Notes under the pieces: generated by a model
Seen by the model: the letters and a program-made list of their open reading frames with translations, nothing else
What the model was told of the DNA's origin: nothing
Databases searched by the model: none
Position numbers and translations under genes: made by a program
Shown: positions 7,901 through 15,028 of the stretch, piece after piece
How the letters are laid out: every line of letters begins with the position of its first letter
Numbering within the stretch: position 1 is the stretch's first letter
Origin: Methanobacteriota archaeon
GTDB lineage: Archaea; Thermoplasmatota; Poseidoniia; Poseidoniales; Thalassarchaeaceae
Assembly (NCBI GenBank): GCA_018650285.1
Contig: JABIGF010000015.1
Coordinates: 1-64,000 of the forward strand
Direction of reading: 5' to 3'
DNA: 64,000 nt

Positions 7901-10284
7901 GCCTAACATACGAGGCGAGTGTCGAATATGATGATACTGAAGCAATAAAATGGGAATCGCGACCACTTTCAGACCCGCACGAATGTTTGCGTGTTAAATT
8001 GGTAGATTTATTGGGCAGTGAAGGGCCTCAAACATTAGATGACATTGTTGAGAGATTCCCCTTCCCTAAAACGATGATTGAAAATATCTTGCATGAGCTT
8101 GAAGTTAGAAACATCGTCACTATTGGATTCTATAAACAGACAGAAGAAGGAGAATTTATTCTCCGCGTTGATGAGCATTATTTGGCAGGTGGAGAAGAAG
8201 AAGTAATCGCATATCGCAACTTACAAAATTTACTTCTAACAAAATCTTTCAAGATTCATGATGACCCACTTCAGGCACTTTCGTCGCATGTGATGATTCA
8301 GAAAATGCACGAGTTACTTGATCGTGTCAAGGATTTCCGTTTTAGAGATTGGAAAGATATGAAACACGATTCTGATGTTGTAATGGGTCGTCTATTGCAT
8401 AATCGTGTTGGTTACACGAAGAAGGATCAAATGTCAATGTTGTTGGGATTGCGACCAGAACCATGGATTGGAGATATGGAAGCAAAATTAATGACAAAAA
8501 TTCCCGCCCATGATAATGTTACAAGGCAGCAAGTATTGATTGACATCCCAAGAGATGATGAGTCAAAATATTTGATGAATCGGGCAAAATATGCAATCAA
8601 TAACATGGAAAGGCAACTTCTCTTTGTCAAACAATACGAGGAGATGCCTGAAAGGAAGAGAAGTCTTTCTCTCTTCCATCGTGTATTAGATGTTTATCAG
8701 CCGATGGCTTTTGATGATGCTTTACTCGAATTAATTCGTCGTATTGGACCTGTTAAGAGATTTACTTTAGGTTGGTATGTCAGCAAATCAGGAGACATTT
8801 TAGAAGATAATCTGAAGTTGCTATTGGACCAAGGAAAAATTACCAAGGTTACCGCCCTTCAACCAGGTTTAACTGATTTTTACTGTATTCCCGATGATGT
8901 GCCTGCTGTAAAGAAGAGAATTAGAGAAGATAGAAAGATGCGGATAATGACTCAATCAGATCCATTTTGTTCACGTTTCATTCAAGAAGTTCGTTACGTT
9001 CTCAAACAAGGTTGGTACTATCCAGTCTTCAAGGGTGTTGACCCCGTTGGCAGAATTTTGATGTACAAGGTAAATGATTATCTTGAAATTAAGGATATAC
9101 ATATCCCCCACGCATATTTAGATGAATTTGTAGAACAGTTTGAGAGATTACTGGAGAATTATCGAGATACTCTCGTTGAAATCGCTGTACTAACCAATTT
9201 CAATGGGGAGAATATTTCCGAAGCACGCGACGAAACGAAGGACGCGTTTGAGAGAATTGGCTTCAAGTGTATTGGCGATGGTCAAAGAATGATTCGTGGC
9301 GGAGTAATGGACCCTCGTCCAGTAAAAGAGTCTGTACGCGCCCTCTTCTATAACCACCATATGCACCAACAAACAAGAAGTGAAAATGAAACTATAGCAG
9401 TAAAACATCTCAATGAGATTAGAGATGACTTCGCATTGAGAGGAAGATGTGAGGCTTATCGAGTGAACTTGAGTTCAATGGCTAGCGCAAATCAACTTCA
9501 TCAAGGAACTAATTTGACAAGCCATCGAGTGTATGCGCCATATTCACATTTCCAGAGACTGCTGACTATTCGAAATCTACCACCTAATGAGGAATTGCTC
9601 GACGTATTGGATTTCTTCACTGACCATTCAGACCCACAGTTGTTCATGGATAGGCACGCTTTGAGGCGCTCGGAATTCCGTAAACTTGCTCAACCACTTA
9701 TTCGTTCTGGACATTTAGTTCAGGACTATCGTGGTGGTTTTAGAACTGTAAACCCAATGATAGCGACAGACCATTGGCAATTCAAACAGGATTATTTGAT
9801 TGAATTAATTAAGGACGTACCTGTGATAACTATGAAGCAATGTGAGAAGATGGCTGGTAAGCCATACATGCCTGAAGAAATTATGACAGTTCTTCAACAC
9901 CTTGTTGACGAAGGGGAACTAATCAAAGGATTTCTGCTTGAGGATTTGAATCAGGTTTGCTGGGGGCGAAAAGAAATGCTACAAAACGCCTCAGAATTGC
10001 CAAAGATGCGTGACTTCGTCTTACCTCCATCTGACCCATTAGCACCCTACTTCGCATCGTTATTGAGGGAACGGTTTGGTTTTGGCTCAGCATATCTTGT
10101 ATTCTATGATGAAGAACCAATAGCTGCTTTCAAGGCAAACACCAGGGAGAACTTGATTGACGTCAAAGATATTGTTGCTGATCCAAAGTTAGAGAAGGAA
10201 GCATTACGAGTTATGAAAGAGTTTGCCTGGGAGCAAAACATGCCACTTCGTGGTAAAGTTTTGGAGAAGCTCAAGAAGCGTTAG
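4990..10284 (+). CDS. lhr: Giant Lhr-type ATP-dependent helicase with extended C-terminal half
   Basis: Superfamily 2 helicase of 1764 residues, about twice the roughly 900-residue archaeal Lhr core. Visible motifs: Walker A SPTGSGKT (56-63), DELH (179-182), SAT (motif III), IVFVNTR (motif IV), SSSLELGIDIG (motif V) and QRIGRAGH (374-381). Then come a winged helix and the Lhr-specific beta domain up to about residue 880. The second half holds further winged-helix-like stretches (for example near 1030 and 1237) and two similar beta-rich blocks, each opening with a SDP motif (near 1322 and 1680), which suggests an internal duplication like the Lhr C-terminal and YcaQ/AlkZ-type HTH modules. Probable role: DNA unwinding in repair. 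Its 3' end overlaps the convergent archaeosortase gene by 14 bases. Confidence 0.9.
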   Translation: MANIVYLDSYEESEVLFDGLSQPVRNWFMDKFPDFTAPQKMAIPSISAGDNLLLCSPTGSGKTLTAFLSIIDKLIRKSLDGTLENKVYCVYISPIKALANDIQKNLIEPLAEIKERFLPGRAKDIKVGLRTGDTSQSERQKMLRKPPHILITTPESLGLALASSKFRPLMNELNWIILDELHSLVPSKRGTLLSLTMALLDSVITTPVQRIGISATMEPLDKVAQFLVPAGNEDEEVKIAKISGARELDLDIILPNPRFGDPTFDYKQILDANVEKILDLVEAHTTTIVFVNTRKMTEEIVQKLRRLAGWDETAIEAHHGSMNKAIRKDVEQRLKLGELRCCVSSSSLELGIDIGTVDMVVQLGSPGSIATALQRIGRAGHHVGGIPRARFLPTGPHDLVELVALQGAIMSGEMDLLLFPENSLDVLAQFMVGLTIVGEQDIDEVFELITTAWPYRFLPYDDYIEVIDMLEDEKRLWVDWEENTIGKRGYSQMIYYTNLGTISPDNNYLVLNTDGSMIGQLSSSFVSSVRPGDVILLGGTTYRIQSIQGSRVNVTPVTGFRPTVPSWSGEALSRSAELSASVLKLQKALMLALRRQRDPRRLLVEGYGLSRKIAEAVARFMELHVAESFEVPAPNRIMMEQIVGGITTYMVTTCRGRAFNMTLGYFFAGIASANEIHVNEISFDENGFLIKMSDDIDPAAFPDVFEGGNHREVIERYLMDTQLFAKRFREVAGRSLIIPRRIGADEVSPQQFQQKADALLKAHRAKSGSLLMKEVFNEIFHHDLDMIGLNQFVNEVVEGTSRILHTRVKVPSPIGMNLYMSAFEDLLSMRTRAYLIKDIDPEILRRLLGQRALATQLDGEELHAYYGDKVAIPKNAESLLEMMEMGGGLNKDHENPLYKAKLEGIEKETIRGWVRELIVNEDIIRIKDTGHSGIDGKWFSRRMGDIHGTLGVLSSHHTEELDDLRKLYLGGLTYEASVEYDDTEAIKWESRPLSDPHECLRVKLVDLLGSEGPQTLDDIVERFPFPKTMIENILHELEVRNIVTIGFYKQTEEGEFILRVDEHYLAGGEEEVIAYRNLQNLLLTKSFKIHDDPLQALSSHVMIQKMHELLDRVKDFRFRDWKDMKHDSDVVMGRLLHNRVGYTKKDQMSMLLGLRPEPWIGDMEAKLMTKIPAHDNVTRQQVLIDIPRDDESKYLMNRAKYAINNMERQLLFVKQYEEMPERKRSLSLFHRVLDVYQPMAFDDALLELIRRIGPVKRFTLGWYVSKSGDILEDNLKLLLDQGKITKVTALQPGLTDFYCIPDDVPAVKKRIREDRKMRIMTQSDPFCSRFIQEVRYVLKQGWYYPVFKGVDPVGRILMYKVNDYLEIKDIHIPHAYLDEFVEQFERLLENYRDTLVEIAVLTNFNGENISEARDETKDAFERIGFKCIGDGQRMIRGGVMDPRPVKESVRALFYNHHMHQQTRSENETIAVKHLNEIRDDFALRGRCEAYRVNLSSMASANQLHQGTNLTSHRVYAPYSHFQRLLTIRNLPPNEELLDVLDFFTDHSDPQLFMDRHALRRSEFRKLAQPLIRSGHLVQDYRGGFRTVNPMIATDHWQFKQDYLIELIKDVPVITMKQCEKMAGKPYMPEEIMTVLQHLVDEGELIKGFLLEDLNQVCWGRKEMLQNASELPKMRDFVLPPSDPLAPYFASLLRERFGFGSAYLVFYDEEPIAAFKANTRENLIDVKDIVADPKLEKEALRVMKEFAWEQNMPLRGKVLEKLKKR

Positions 10285-11194
10285 AACGCTTTTTTGGCAT
10301 CCAAGGTTCCATTAGTTTCAAGATATTGTTGTGTAGTTCTGGAAGAATTTCAAATAGAACAATTGCTAGCAGGAACATTGCAATGAGTGAGCCGGCTTTT
10401 GCAGCATAAGAGTGGGCGAAATCAAACATTCCCATTCCAAGCCAATTCCAATCTCTGTAGGTCATATCTAAGTAAATTATTCCAGCATTTCTGAAGACAT
10501 TGAGAAGATGAATGACAGGGACGGTGATAAACAATCCACGTAGTCTCATTTTCCAAGGTGAAGTCTTGAGGGCTACCAATGCGCCAACAAAGACAATCAT
10601 TGATTGCAAGGCACTACAAGCAAGAATAATTGAAACACCGGTTGGTCCGCCATCTGAAGTAAGGATAGGGATGTAGAATCCACCTTCTCCTAATGGTTCA
10701 AGATAGAGCCAAGGATTTCCAGTGAAGTCAGAAAATAAACCAGTGGTCCCATCAGCATATTCAACATGCGGTGCTCCGACTTGAAGTTGAGATATTCCTG
10801 CGATTCTTAGGAAAAATACTGCTTGTACTGCAGTCACCCAGACGAGTGCTACGGAAAAGTATGGGACCCATGAGATTGCTAAGTAAGGAAGGGCTGACCA
10901 GAAGATGGCTCCTTTCAACCAATCTAATGCAGGTTCTTCAATAGATTTTTTCTCATTATTTAATTCCCAAATTCCAATGCCTATTCCAGCAGGTAGCGCT
11001 CCTGCTGACATGAGAATAAGGACAGGGTCACTAATCTCAATGTAATGAGGTGTGTCTAGGAAAAAATAAGTTGAAATTGAAATCCAACCAATAGTAGCAA
11101 TAATTGCCTTTTTCTTCATCTTTCCATGAAAGGCTAGTCCCAAAAAAAGTAGGCCAGCAAGTGCAAAAAAGAGCCTTATCTCTTCACTCACCAT
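10271..11194 (-). CDS. artA: Archaeosortase-family membrane transpeptidase
   Basis: Multi-spanning membrane enzyme of about 307 residues with roughly eight hydrophobic segments. It matches the exosortase/archaeosortase pattern: ACSALQSM holds the nucleophilic Cys, LLNVFRNAGI holds the conserved Arg, and a HSYAAK segment holds the conserved His; the C-terminal HNN motif is also typical of ArtA. The family removes PGF-CTERM-type tails from surface proteins and joins the new C terminus to a lipid. No PGF-CTERM protein is visible in the window. The ATG at 11194 is preferred over the upstream start at 11224 because it places the first helix at the N terminus. It is divergent from gmhA, which may reflect shared surface functions. 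Confidence 0.75.
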   Translation of the reverse strand: MVSEEIRLFFALAGLLFLGLAFHGKMKKKAIIATIGWISISTYFFLDTPHYIEISDPVLILMSAGALPAGIGIGIWELNNEKKSIEEPALDWLKGAIFWSALPYLAISWVPYFSVALVWVTAVQAVFFLRIAGISQLQVGAPHVEYADGTTGLFSDFTGNPWLYLEPLGEGGFYIPILTSDGGPTGVSIILACSALQSMIVFVGALVALKTSPWKMRLRGLFITVPVIHLLNVFRNAGIIYLDMTYRDWNWLGMGMFDFAHSYAAKAGSLIAMFLLAIVLFEILPELHNNILKLMEPWMPKKRSNAS

Positions 11195-11297
11195 CGTTGC
11201 ATCCCCTGTGACAAGCGGTCTCAAAGCCGCCTCTTTGTATTGTCGTGGTTCAACAAGTCGTAAATAGACTGCCCTCTAGCGATTGCTCAGTGGTGAC

Positions 11298-11882
11298 ATG
11301 GAGGACTCTGACTTCTCAGCCTTTTTGAAGGATTATCAAAGCGGTTTAATCACCGCTTTGAACTCTTTAGATTCAATGATTTTACATCAATTAGCAAATG
11401 AAATAATGGCTGTCATGGACAATGGTGGAACCATACATTTCATCGGCAACGGTGGTTCAGCAGCAACTCCATCTCATTCTGCTGGAGATTGGAGTAAGGA
11501 ATTGGGTGTCAAGACAATTTGCCATACCGATAATATCGCATCTCTTACTGCTTGGGCAAATGATACGGGTTATGGGAACATCTTTGCGGGTGCTCTTGGA
11601 ACTTGGGCGAAATCAGGTGATTTGGTCGTTGGATATAGTGGTTCAGGAAATTCTGAAAATGTTTTGAATGGAATGTCCAAAGCAAAAGAATTGGGCTGCA
11701 GGACTGCTGCAATTACAGGCAATTACAAAAATGGTGGAGGTGGTAAATTAGCCCAAATGGTTGATGTCGCAATCATTTGTAATACCACTTCAATGGAAAG
11801 AATTGAAGATATGCAGTTAATTATCAATCATATGGTGAAGGAAGCAATAAAGCTAGAAAGAAATCTTCCAAGTCATTCATGA
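11298..11882 (+). CDS. gmhA: Phosphoheptose isomerase-like SIS protein
   Basis: SIS-domain sugar isomerase of about 194 residues. GmhA converts sedoheptulose 7-phosphate to D-glycero-heptose 7-phosphate. Visible are the family's IGNGGSAATPSHSAGD loop, the YSGSGNSENV phosphate-binding loop and the C-terminal E-D-x-Q-x-xxxH motif (EDMQLIINHM) that carries catalytic Glu and His in GmhA. The ATG at 11298 is preferred; GGTGA lies just before it. The gene overlaps gmhB by ATGA, so the two are probably translated together. A closely related SIS enzyme such as DiaA cannot be excluded, but the gmhB partner supports heptose synthesis. Confidence 0.85.
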   Translation: MEDSDFSAFLKDYQSGLITALNSLDSMILHQLANEIMAVMDNGGTIHFIGNGGSAATPSHSAGDWSKELGVKTICHTDNIASLTAWANDTGYGNIFAGALGTWAKSGDLVVGYSGSGNSENVLNGMSKAKELGCRTAAITGNYKNGGGGKLAQMVDVAIICNTTSMERIEDMQLIINHMVKEAIKLERNLPSHS

Positions 11883-12538
11883 GGGATTTCTTAATGTTGC
11901 CATCTAGACATCTTGCAAACTTGACAGACATTACTCCTCCTATTCCAATGCCCTCTGGAAATGATTGGGGTGGAGAAATAGCCTACCTTGATAGAGACGG
12001 TGTTCTAAATATTGGTAGTTCTGATTACATCAATAATGTGGATGAATTAATTGTATTAGATGGCGTTGCTGATGCCATTGCTCGTATTAGAAATGCAGGC
12101 TTTAGAGTTTGCATTGTGACAAATCAGTCGCCAATTGGGAGAGGTCTTTGGTCTCATGAAACCTTGGCAGAAATAAATTCAGTCCTGCAAGAGAGGCTAC
12201 TAAAATCAAATCCAGAGGCCCACTTAGACTTGATATTGTATAGTCCATATGTGCCTTGGAGCAATGCTTGGGCGCGTAAAGGTAATCCTGGGATGTTGCA
12301 AGTAGGTCGCCAAATTCTTGCTGCTGCAGACTCAGATGAATCTATTGAAGAATTTGATTACGGCCCAAAATACATTTCTGTTGAGGAGGGTAATTCATTC
12401 ATGGTTGGAGATAGGCTTGCTGACATGAAGGCGGGGTTAAATCATGGAGTTCGTACATTCCGTTGTAATGAGGATCTTGGAATTGTTGATGTCATTGAGC
12501 GCGTGTTAAATTTCGATGATGACGGCGATTCACTTTGA
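11879..12538 (+). CDS. gmhB: D,D-heptose 1,7-bisphosphate phosphatase-like HAD protein
   Basis: HAD-superfamily histidinol-phosphatase/GmhB group, 219 residues. Motif I is LDRDGVLN with the nucleophile and acid Asp, motif II TNQSPIGRG, then the RKGNPGM segment and motif III GDRLADMKAG. GmhB dephosphorylates heptose bisphosphate on the way to ADP- or GDP-heptose. The usual three-cysteine zinc loop is replaced by a region reading YSPYVPWSNAW without cysteines, so this is the zinc-free subtype. About 35 residues precede motif I, longer than usual. Start ATG overlaps the gmhA stop by 4 bases. The kinase and nucleotidyltransferase of the pathway are not in the window. Confidence 0.85.
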   Translation: MRDFLMLPSRHLANLTDITPPIPMPSGNDWGGEIAYLDRDGVLNIGSSDYINNVDELIVLDGVADAIARIRNAGFRVCIVTNQSPIGRGLWSHETLAEINSVLQERLLKSNPEAHLDLILYSPYVPWSNAWARKGNPGMLQVGRQILAAADSDESIEEFDYGPKYISVEEGNSFMVGDRLADMKAGLNHGVRTFRCNEDLGIVDVIERVLNFDDDGDSL

Positions 12539-12578
12539 ACGACGCCCTCAAGAGTAAGTGACATCCGCCAATAGATGA

Positions 12579-13832
12579 ATGGCGTGGATTGGGCTTGATG
12601 ATACAGATACCCTAGATAGTGGTTGCACCACTTGGGATTTCCATCTACTCATCACACATTTAGAGGACAATGGGGTGATTTTGTCCGGCCAACCTAATCT
12701 TGTGCGATTGTGGCCATTTGCTCCTAAGCGCACGCGAGGTAATGCTGCCCTGTGTGCTGAATTCGCTACTGATTATTCAACTGAAAAGGTATGTAGTATC
12801 CTTGAAAATTGGTTCTTTGAGAGATTTTCCTTGGGTGAGGCTGATGAAATAGATGATACAACATCTGCTTGCCCAGTTTTACTATTTTCCGAAGAAAAAT
12901 TGCCGGAATTATGGTATTGGGAGGCCGTGAAAAGCCATGTTGATGTAGATTCTAGATTACAACAACTAAGCAATATTTCCGGTATCAAATTTTGGTCATT
13001 AATGGATATTGTAAACTCTTCAAACTCTGAATACATTAGGGGCATTATTGGAGCATCTAGTGCAATCGCTTGGGTTGGTGCTGAAGATTGGACATTTGAA
13101 GCAACAGCTTGGAGAAAAGAAAATTTCATCGGAAGTAAAAGGGCTGTTCCATTCGAATTAGTTGATGAGATGACTAAATTATTTCCTAGGACGATTCTCA
13201 ATCGTGATCCAAATGCTGGTAAATCTTTGATTGCTCCAAGGACTCCTTGCCCCGTTCTATATGGGATTCGTGGTGAGCAGATAGAAGATGTAACTCAAGC
13301 CCATTTGTGGTTGCAACAGAATGAGATGGTGGAAACATCCGTGGCCATGCGGGTGCACAAATCAAATCAAGCAACTGGCGACCACTTGCCTGAAATGGGT
13401 AGGGGGATGGTAATTTCACGTATCAGGGAGGTGAAGGGAGGACACGCTTCAGTAACAGTCTTTGATGGGACCTCTAGAAAAACGATTGTTGCGTTTAAAC
13501 AGGGGGGGGAGATTAATTATTTGTTGAAATCATTACAGATCGGTGATGTGGTTGAATGGAATGGTTTGACTTCACCTGATGAGGATGTACACTTAGAATC
13601 AATTAACTTGCAAAGTTCTGTTCCTAGAAAATTAGTGAGGCCAATCTGCCAATGTGGTGAAAGGTTTCATCGACAAGGTGTTGGTCAACCTTTGAGGTGT
13701 TCTCAATGTGGTGAAAATCATGATTCTGTTTGGATTAGTGGAGAGATTCCAAAACTACATGGTTGGAAAGAACCGCCAATATCTCATCGTCGTCATCTAG
13801 CCAAACCGTTAGACCGTAATCCGAAGAGGTAA
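12579..13832 (+). CDS. tiaS: tRNA(Ile2) 2-agmatinylcytidine synthetase
   Basis: TiaS joins agmatine to C34 of tRNA-Ile(CAU) so that it reads AUA, an archaeal-specific modification. The N terminus shows the GLDDTDTLDSGCTT signature that binds ATP in the three-Asp kinase-like domain; a ferredoxin-like domain follows, then an OB fold (about residues 265-345), and a C-terminal zinc ribbon (CQCGERF...CSQCGE). About 417 residues, normal size. The stop overlaps the start of the next gene in a TAATG junction, so the downstream small membrane protein is likely co-translated. Confidence 0.93.
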   Translation: MAWIGLDDTDTLDSGCTTWDFHLLITHLEDNGVILSGQPNLVRLWPFAPKRTRGNAALCAEFATDYSTEKVCSILENWFFERFSLGEADEIDDTTSACPVLLFSEEKLPELWYWEAVKSHVDVDSRLQQLSNISGIKFWSLMDIVNSSNSEYIRGIIGASSAIAWVGAEDWTFEATAWRKENFIGSKRAVPFELVDEMTKLFPRTILNRDPNAGKSLIAPRTPCPVLYGIRGEQIEDVTQAHLWLQQNEMVETSVAMRVHKSNQATGDHLPEMGRGMVISRIREVKGGHASVTVFDGTSRKTIVAFKQGGEINYLLKSLQIGDVVEWNGLTSPDEDVHLESINLQSSVPRKLVRPICQCGERFHRQGVGQPLRCSQCGENHDSVWISGEIPKLHGWKEPPISHRRHLAKPLDRNPKR

Positions 13833-14119
13833 TGGGGCAGATGCTTACACGCAGTCCCATGGTAGATTCTGTAAACGCAGCCTATGTGGTATTATTGATG
13901 GCTGCTGGAGCCTTGTTGTATCTAGTCTGGAAGATGGTGAAGAGGAATCAACAAACTTTCATTGAGGATAATGCTCCTGCTGTGGCGGGCGCTGATGATT
14001 TGGGTGGCCAGGCAAAAGACCCGTCGCAATTTGACGAACCAGACGAGGATGCTCTAGAAGAGATGGCTGATGTATTATCAGCAGCAGCAGAAGCACAAGG
14101 AATTGATTACGAAGAATAA
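13832..14119 (+). CDS. Small single-pass membrane protein, unknown function
   Basis: A 95-residue protein with one membrane segment near the N terminus (VVLLMAAGALLYLVWKMV) followed by a basic stop-transfer patch (KRN) and an acidic hydrophilic tail rich in Asp, Glu and Ala. The positive charges after the helix suggest the tail is cytoplasmic. It overlaps the tiaS stop by one base (TAATG), which supports that it is real and co-expressed. No family recognised. Confidence 0.6.
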   Translation: MGQMLTRSPMVDSVNAAYVVLLMAAGALLYLVWKMVKRNQQTFIEDNAPAVAGADDLGGQAKDPSQFDEPDEDALEEMADVLSAAAEAQGIDYEE

Positions 14120-14128
14120 TCCTCTTTG

Positions 14129-14704
14129 TCATTGAAACCCTTCATCTGAGATAGTAAGGGAAATGTTTTCATCAGCGATAAGGAGATTTCGTTTTTGTAC
14201 GCCGCCTTCTTGTATTGTCAATTTCCATGTGATGGAATCTAGTTTTTGAAGTGCCTTCTCTCCACGTACTCGCCATTCATCCTTTCCACTTGCATCACCA
14301 TATAGCGAAGAAATTATCAGAATAGGGCAATTTTTACCTTCAAGGAGTTGCATAATATCTTTGATAGCGGAAATAGCCATCTTGTCCGCTTGTCCTGTAC
14401 GAGGTGTCCAATCATCAATGACCACCAATTGAGGTGAGAGTCTTTCTGTTAATTTTGCTGAAGTTTGAATTCCCATGGTTAATCCCTCGCCACAAGCCAT
14501 CAAGTGTAATTTGGCCAAGAAAACAACTGAAACATCTTCGAAAAGTTGGCTAAACCTTCCAGGGTCGGGTGAATTTTCACAAACCCAGATGACTCGTCCG
14601 CCATCATTTAGCACCTCTCGAGAATATTGCATAGCCATTGTCGTCCCTCCACATCCCTCAGCAACTGCGAGGTGGGTTAGAGGTGACAAATCAGGGAGGT
14701 TCAC
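14129..14704 (-). CDS. RadB/RecA-fold protein lacking the Walker A lysine
   Basis: A 191-residue protein with the layout of a short RecA-like ATPase: a glycine-rich loop at residues 16-22 (EGCGGTT), a beta strand ending VVIDDW that resembles Walker B, and SS at the end of a later core strand (LIISS). In the loop the position of the invariant lysine is glycine (G20), so normal ATP hydrolysis is doubtful. Size and layout recall RadB, an archaeal recombination accessory protein, but the match is weak. Starts with GTG at 14704. It is convergent with the gene ending at 14119. Could be a nucleotide-binding scaffold or a diverged RadB. Confidence 0.5.
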   Translation of the reverse strand: MNLPDLSPLTHLAVAEGCGGTTMAMQYSREVLNDGGRVIWVCENSPDPGRFSQLFEDVSVVFLAKLHLMACGEGLTMGIQTSAKLTERLSPQLVVIDDWTPRTGQADKMAISAIKDIMQLLEGKNCPILIISSLYGDASGKDEWRVRGEKALQKLDSITWKLTIQEGGVQKRNLLIADENISLTISDEGFQ

Positions 14705-14798
14705 AGCGGTTCGTGGGTTCGGGGGCTATTGAAGACTTAGTTTGAAATTAGTGCATTCTTCGGTAATCGCTATGACTGTCTACCCTTTGGGGTTGTCC

Positions 14799-15017
14799 AT
14801 GAGTGACAAGAAAGCGGGCGAAAGAATCCCTCGTCGAAGTCTTCCACCGTTTGAAGAAGTAGAGGGTGGCTTAGGTGAAGCATTGCGTACACATGGCTTG
14901 TTTGGCACTGCATTATTGGACAAAAATCAATACGGACCACAAGCAATGATTGTTCTTCTAGTTATTACTGCAACAGTCACGGGATTACTTCTCGGCGGTT
15001 TGATGCTCATCACTTGA
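14799..15017 (+). CDS. Small C-terminally anchored membrane protein
   Basis: About 72 residues: a charged N-terminal half, then one C-terminal membrane helix (QAMIVLLVITATVTGLLLGG) with only a few residues beyond it. The layout (soluble N terminus, tail anchor, proline-rich start) is like Sec61-beta, but I do not see a convincing sequence match. The frame is open from 14742; the ATG at 14799 (MSDKKAG) is preferred because the upstream residues look non-coding. Divergent from the RecA-fold gene, convergent with purB 11 bases away. Confidence 0.55.
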   Translation: MSDKKAGERIPRRSLPPFEEVEGGLGEALRTHGLFGTALLDKNQYGPQAMIVLLVITATVTGLLLGGLMLIT

Positions 15018-15028
15018 ATTGTTTGAAC

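Noticed and set aside
12773-13201. Minus-strand open frame of 142 codons
   Set aside because: Antisense to tiaS, which is certain from its motifs.
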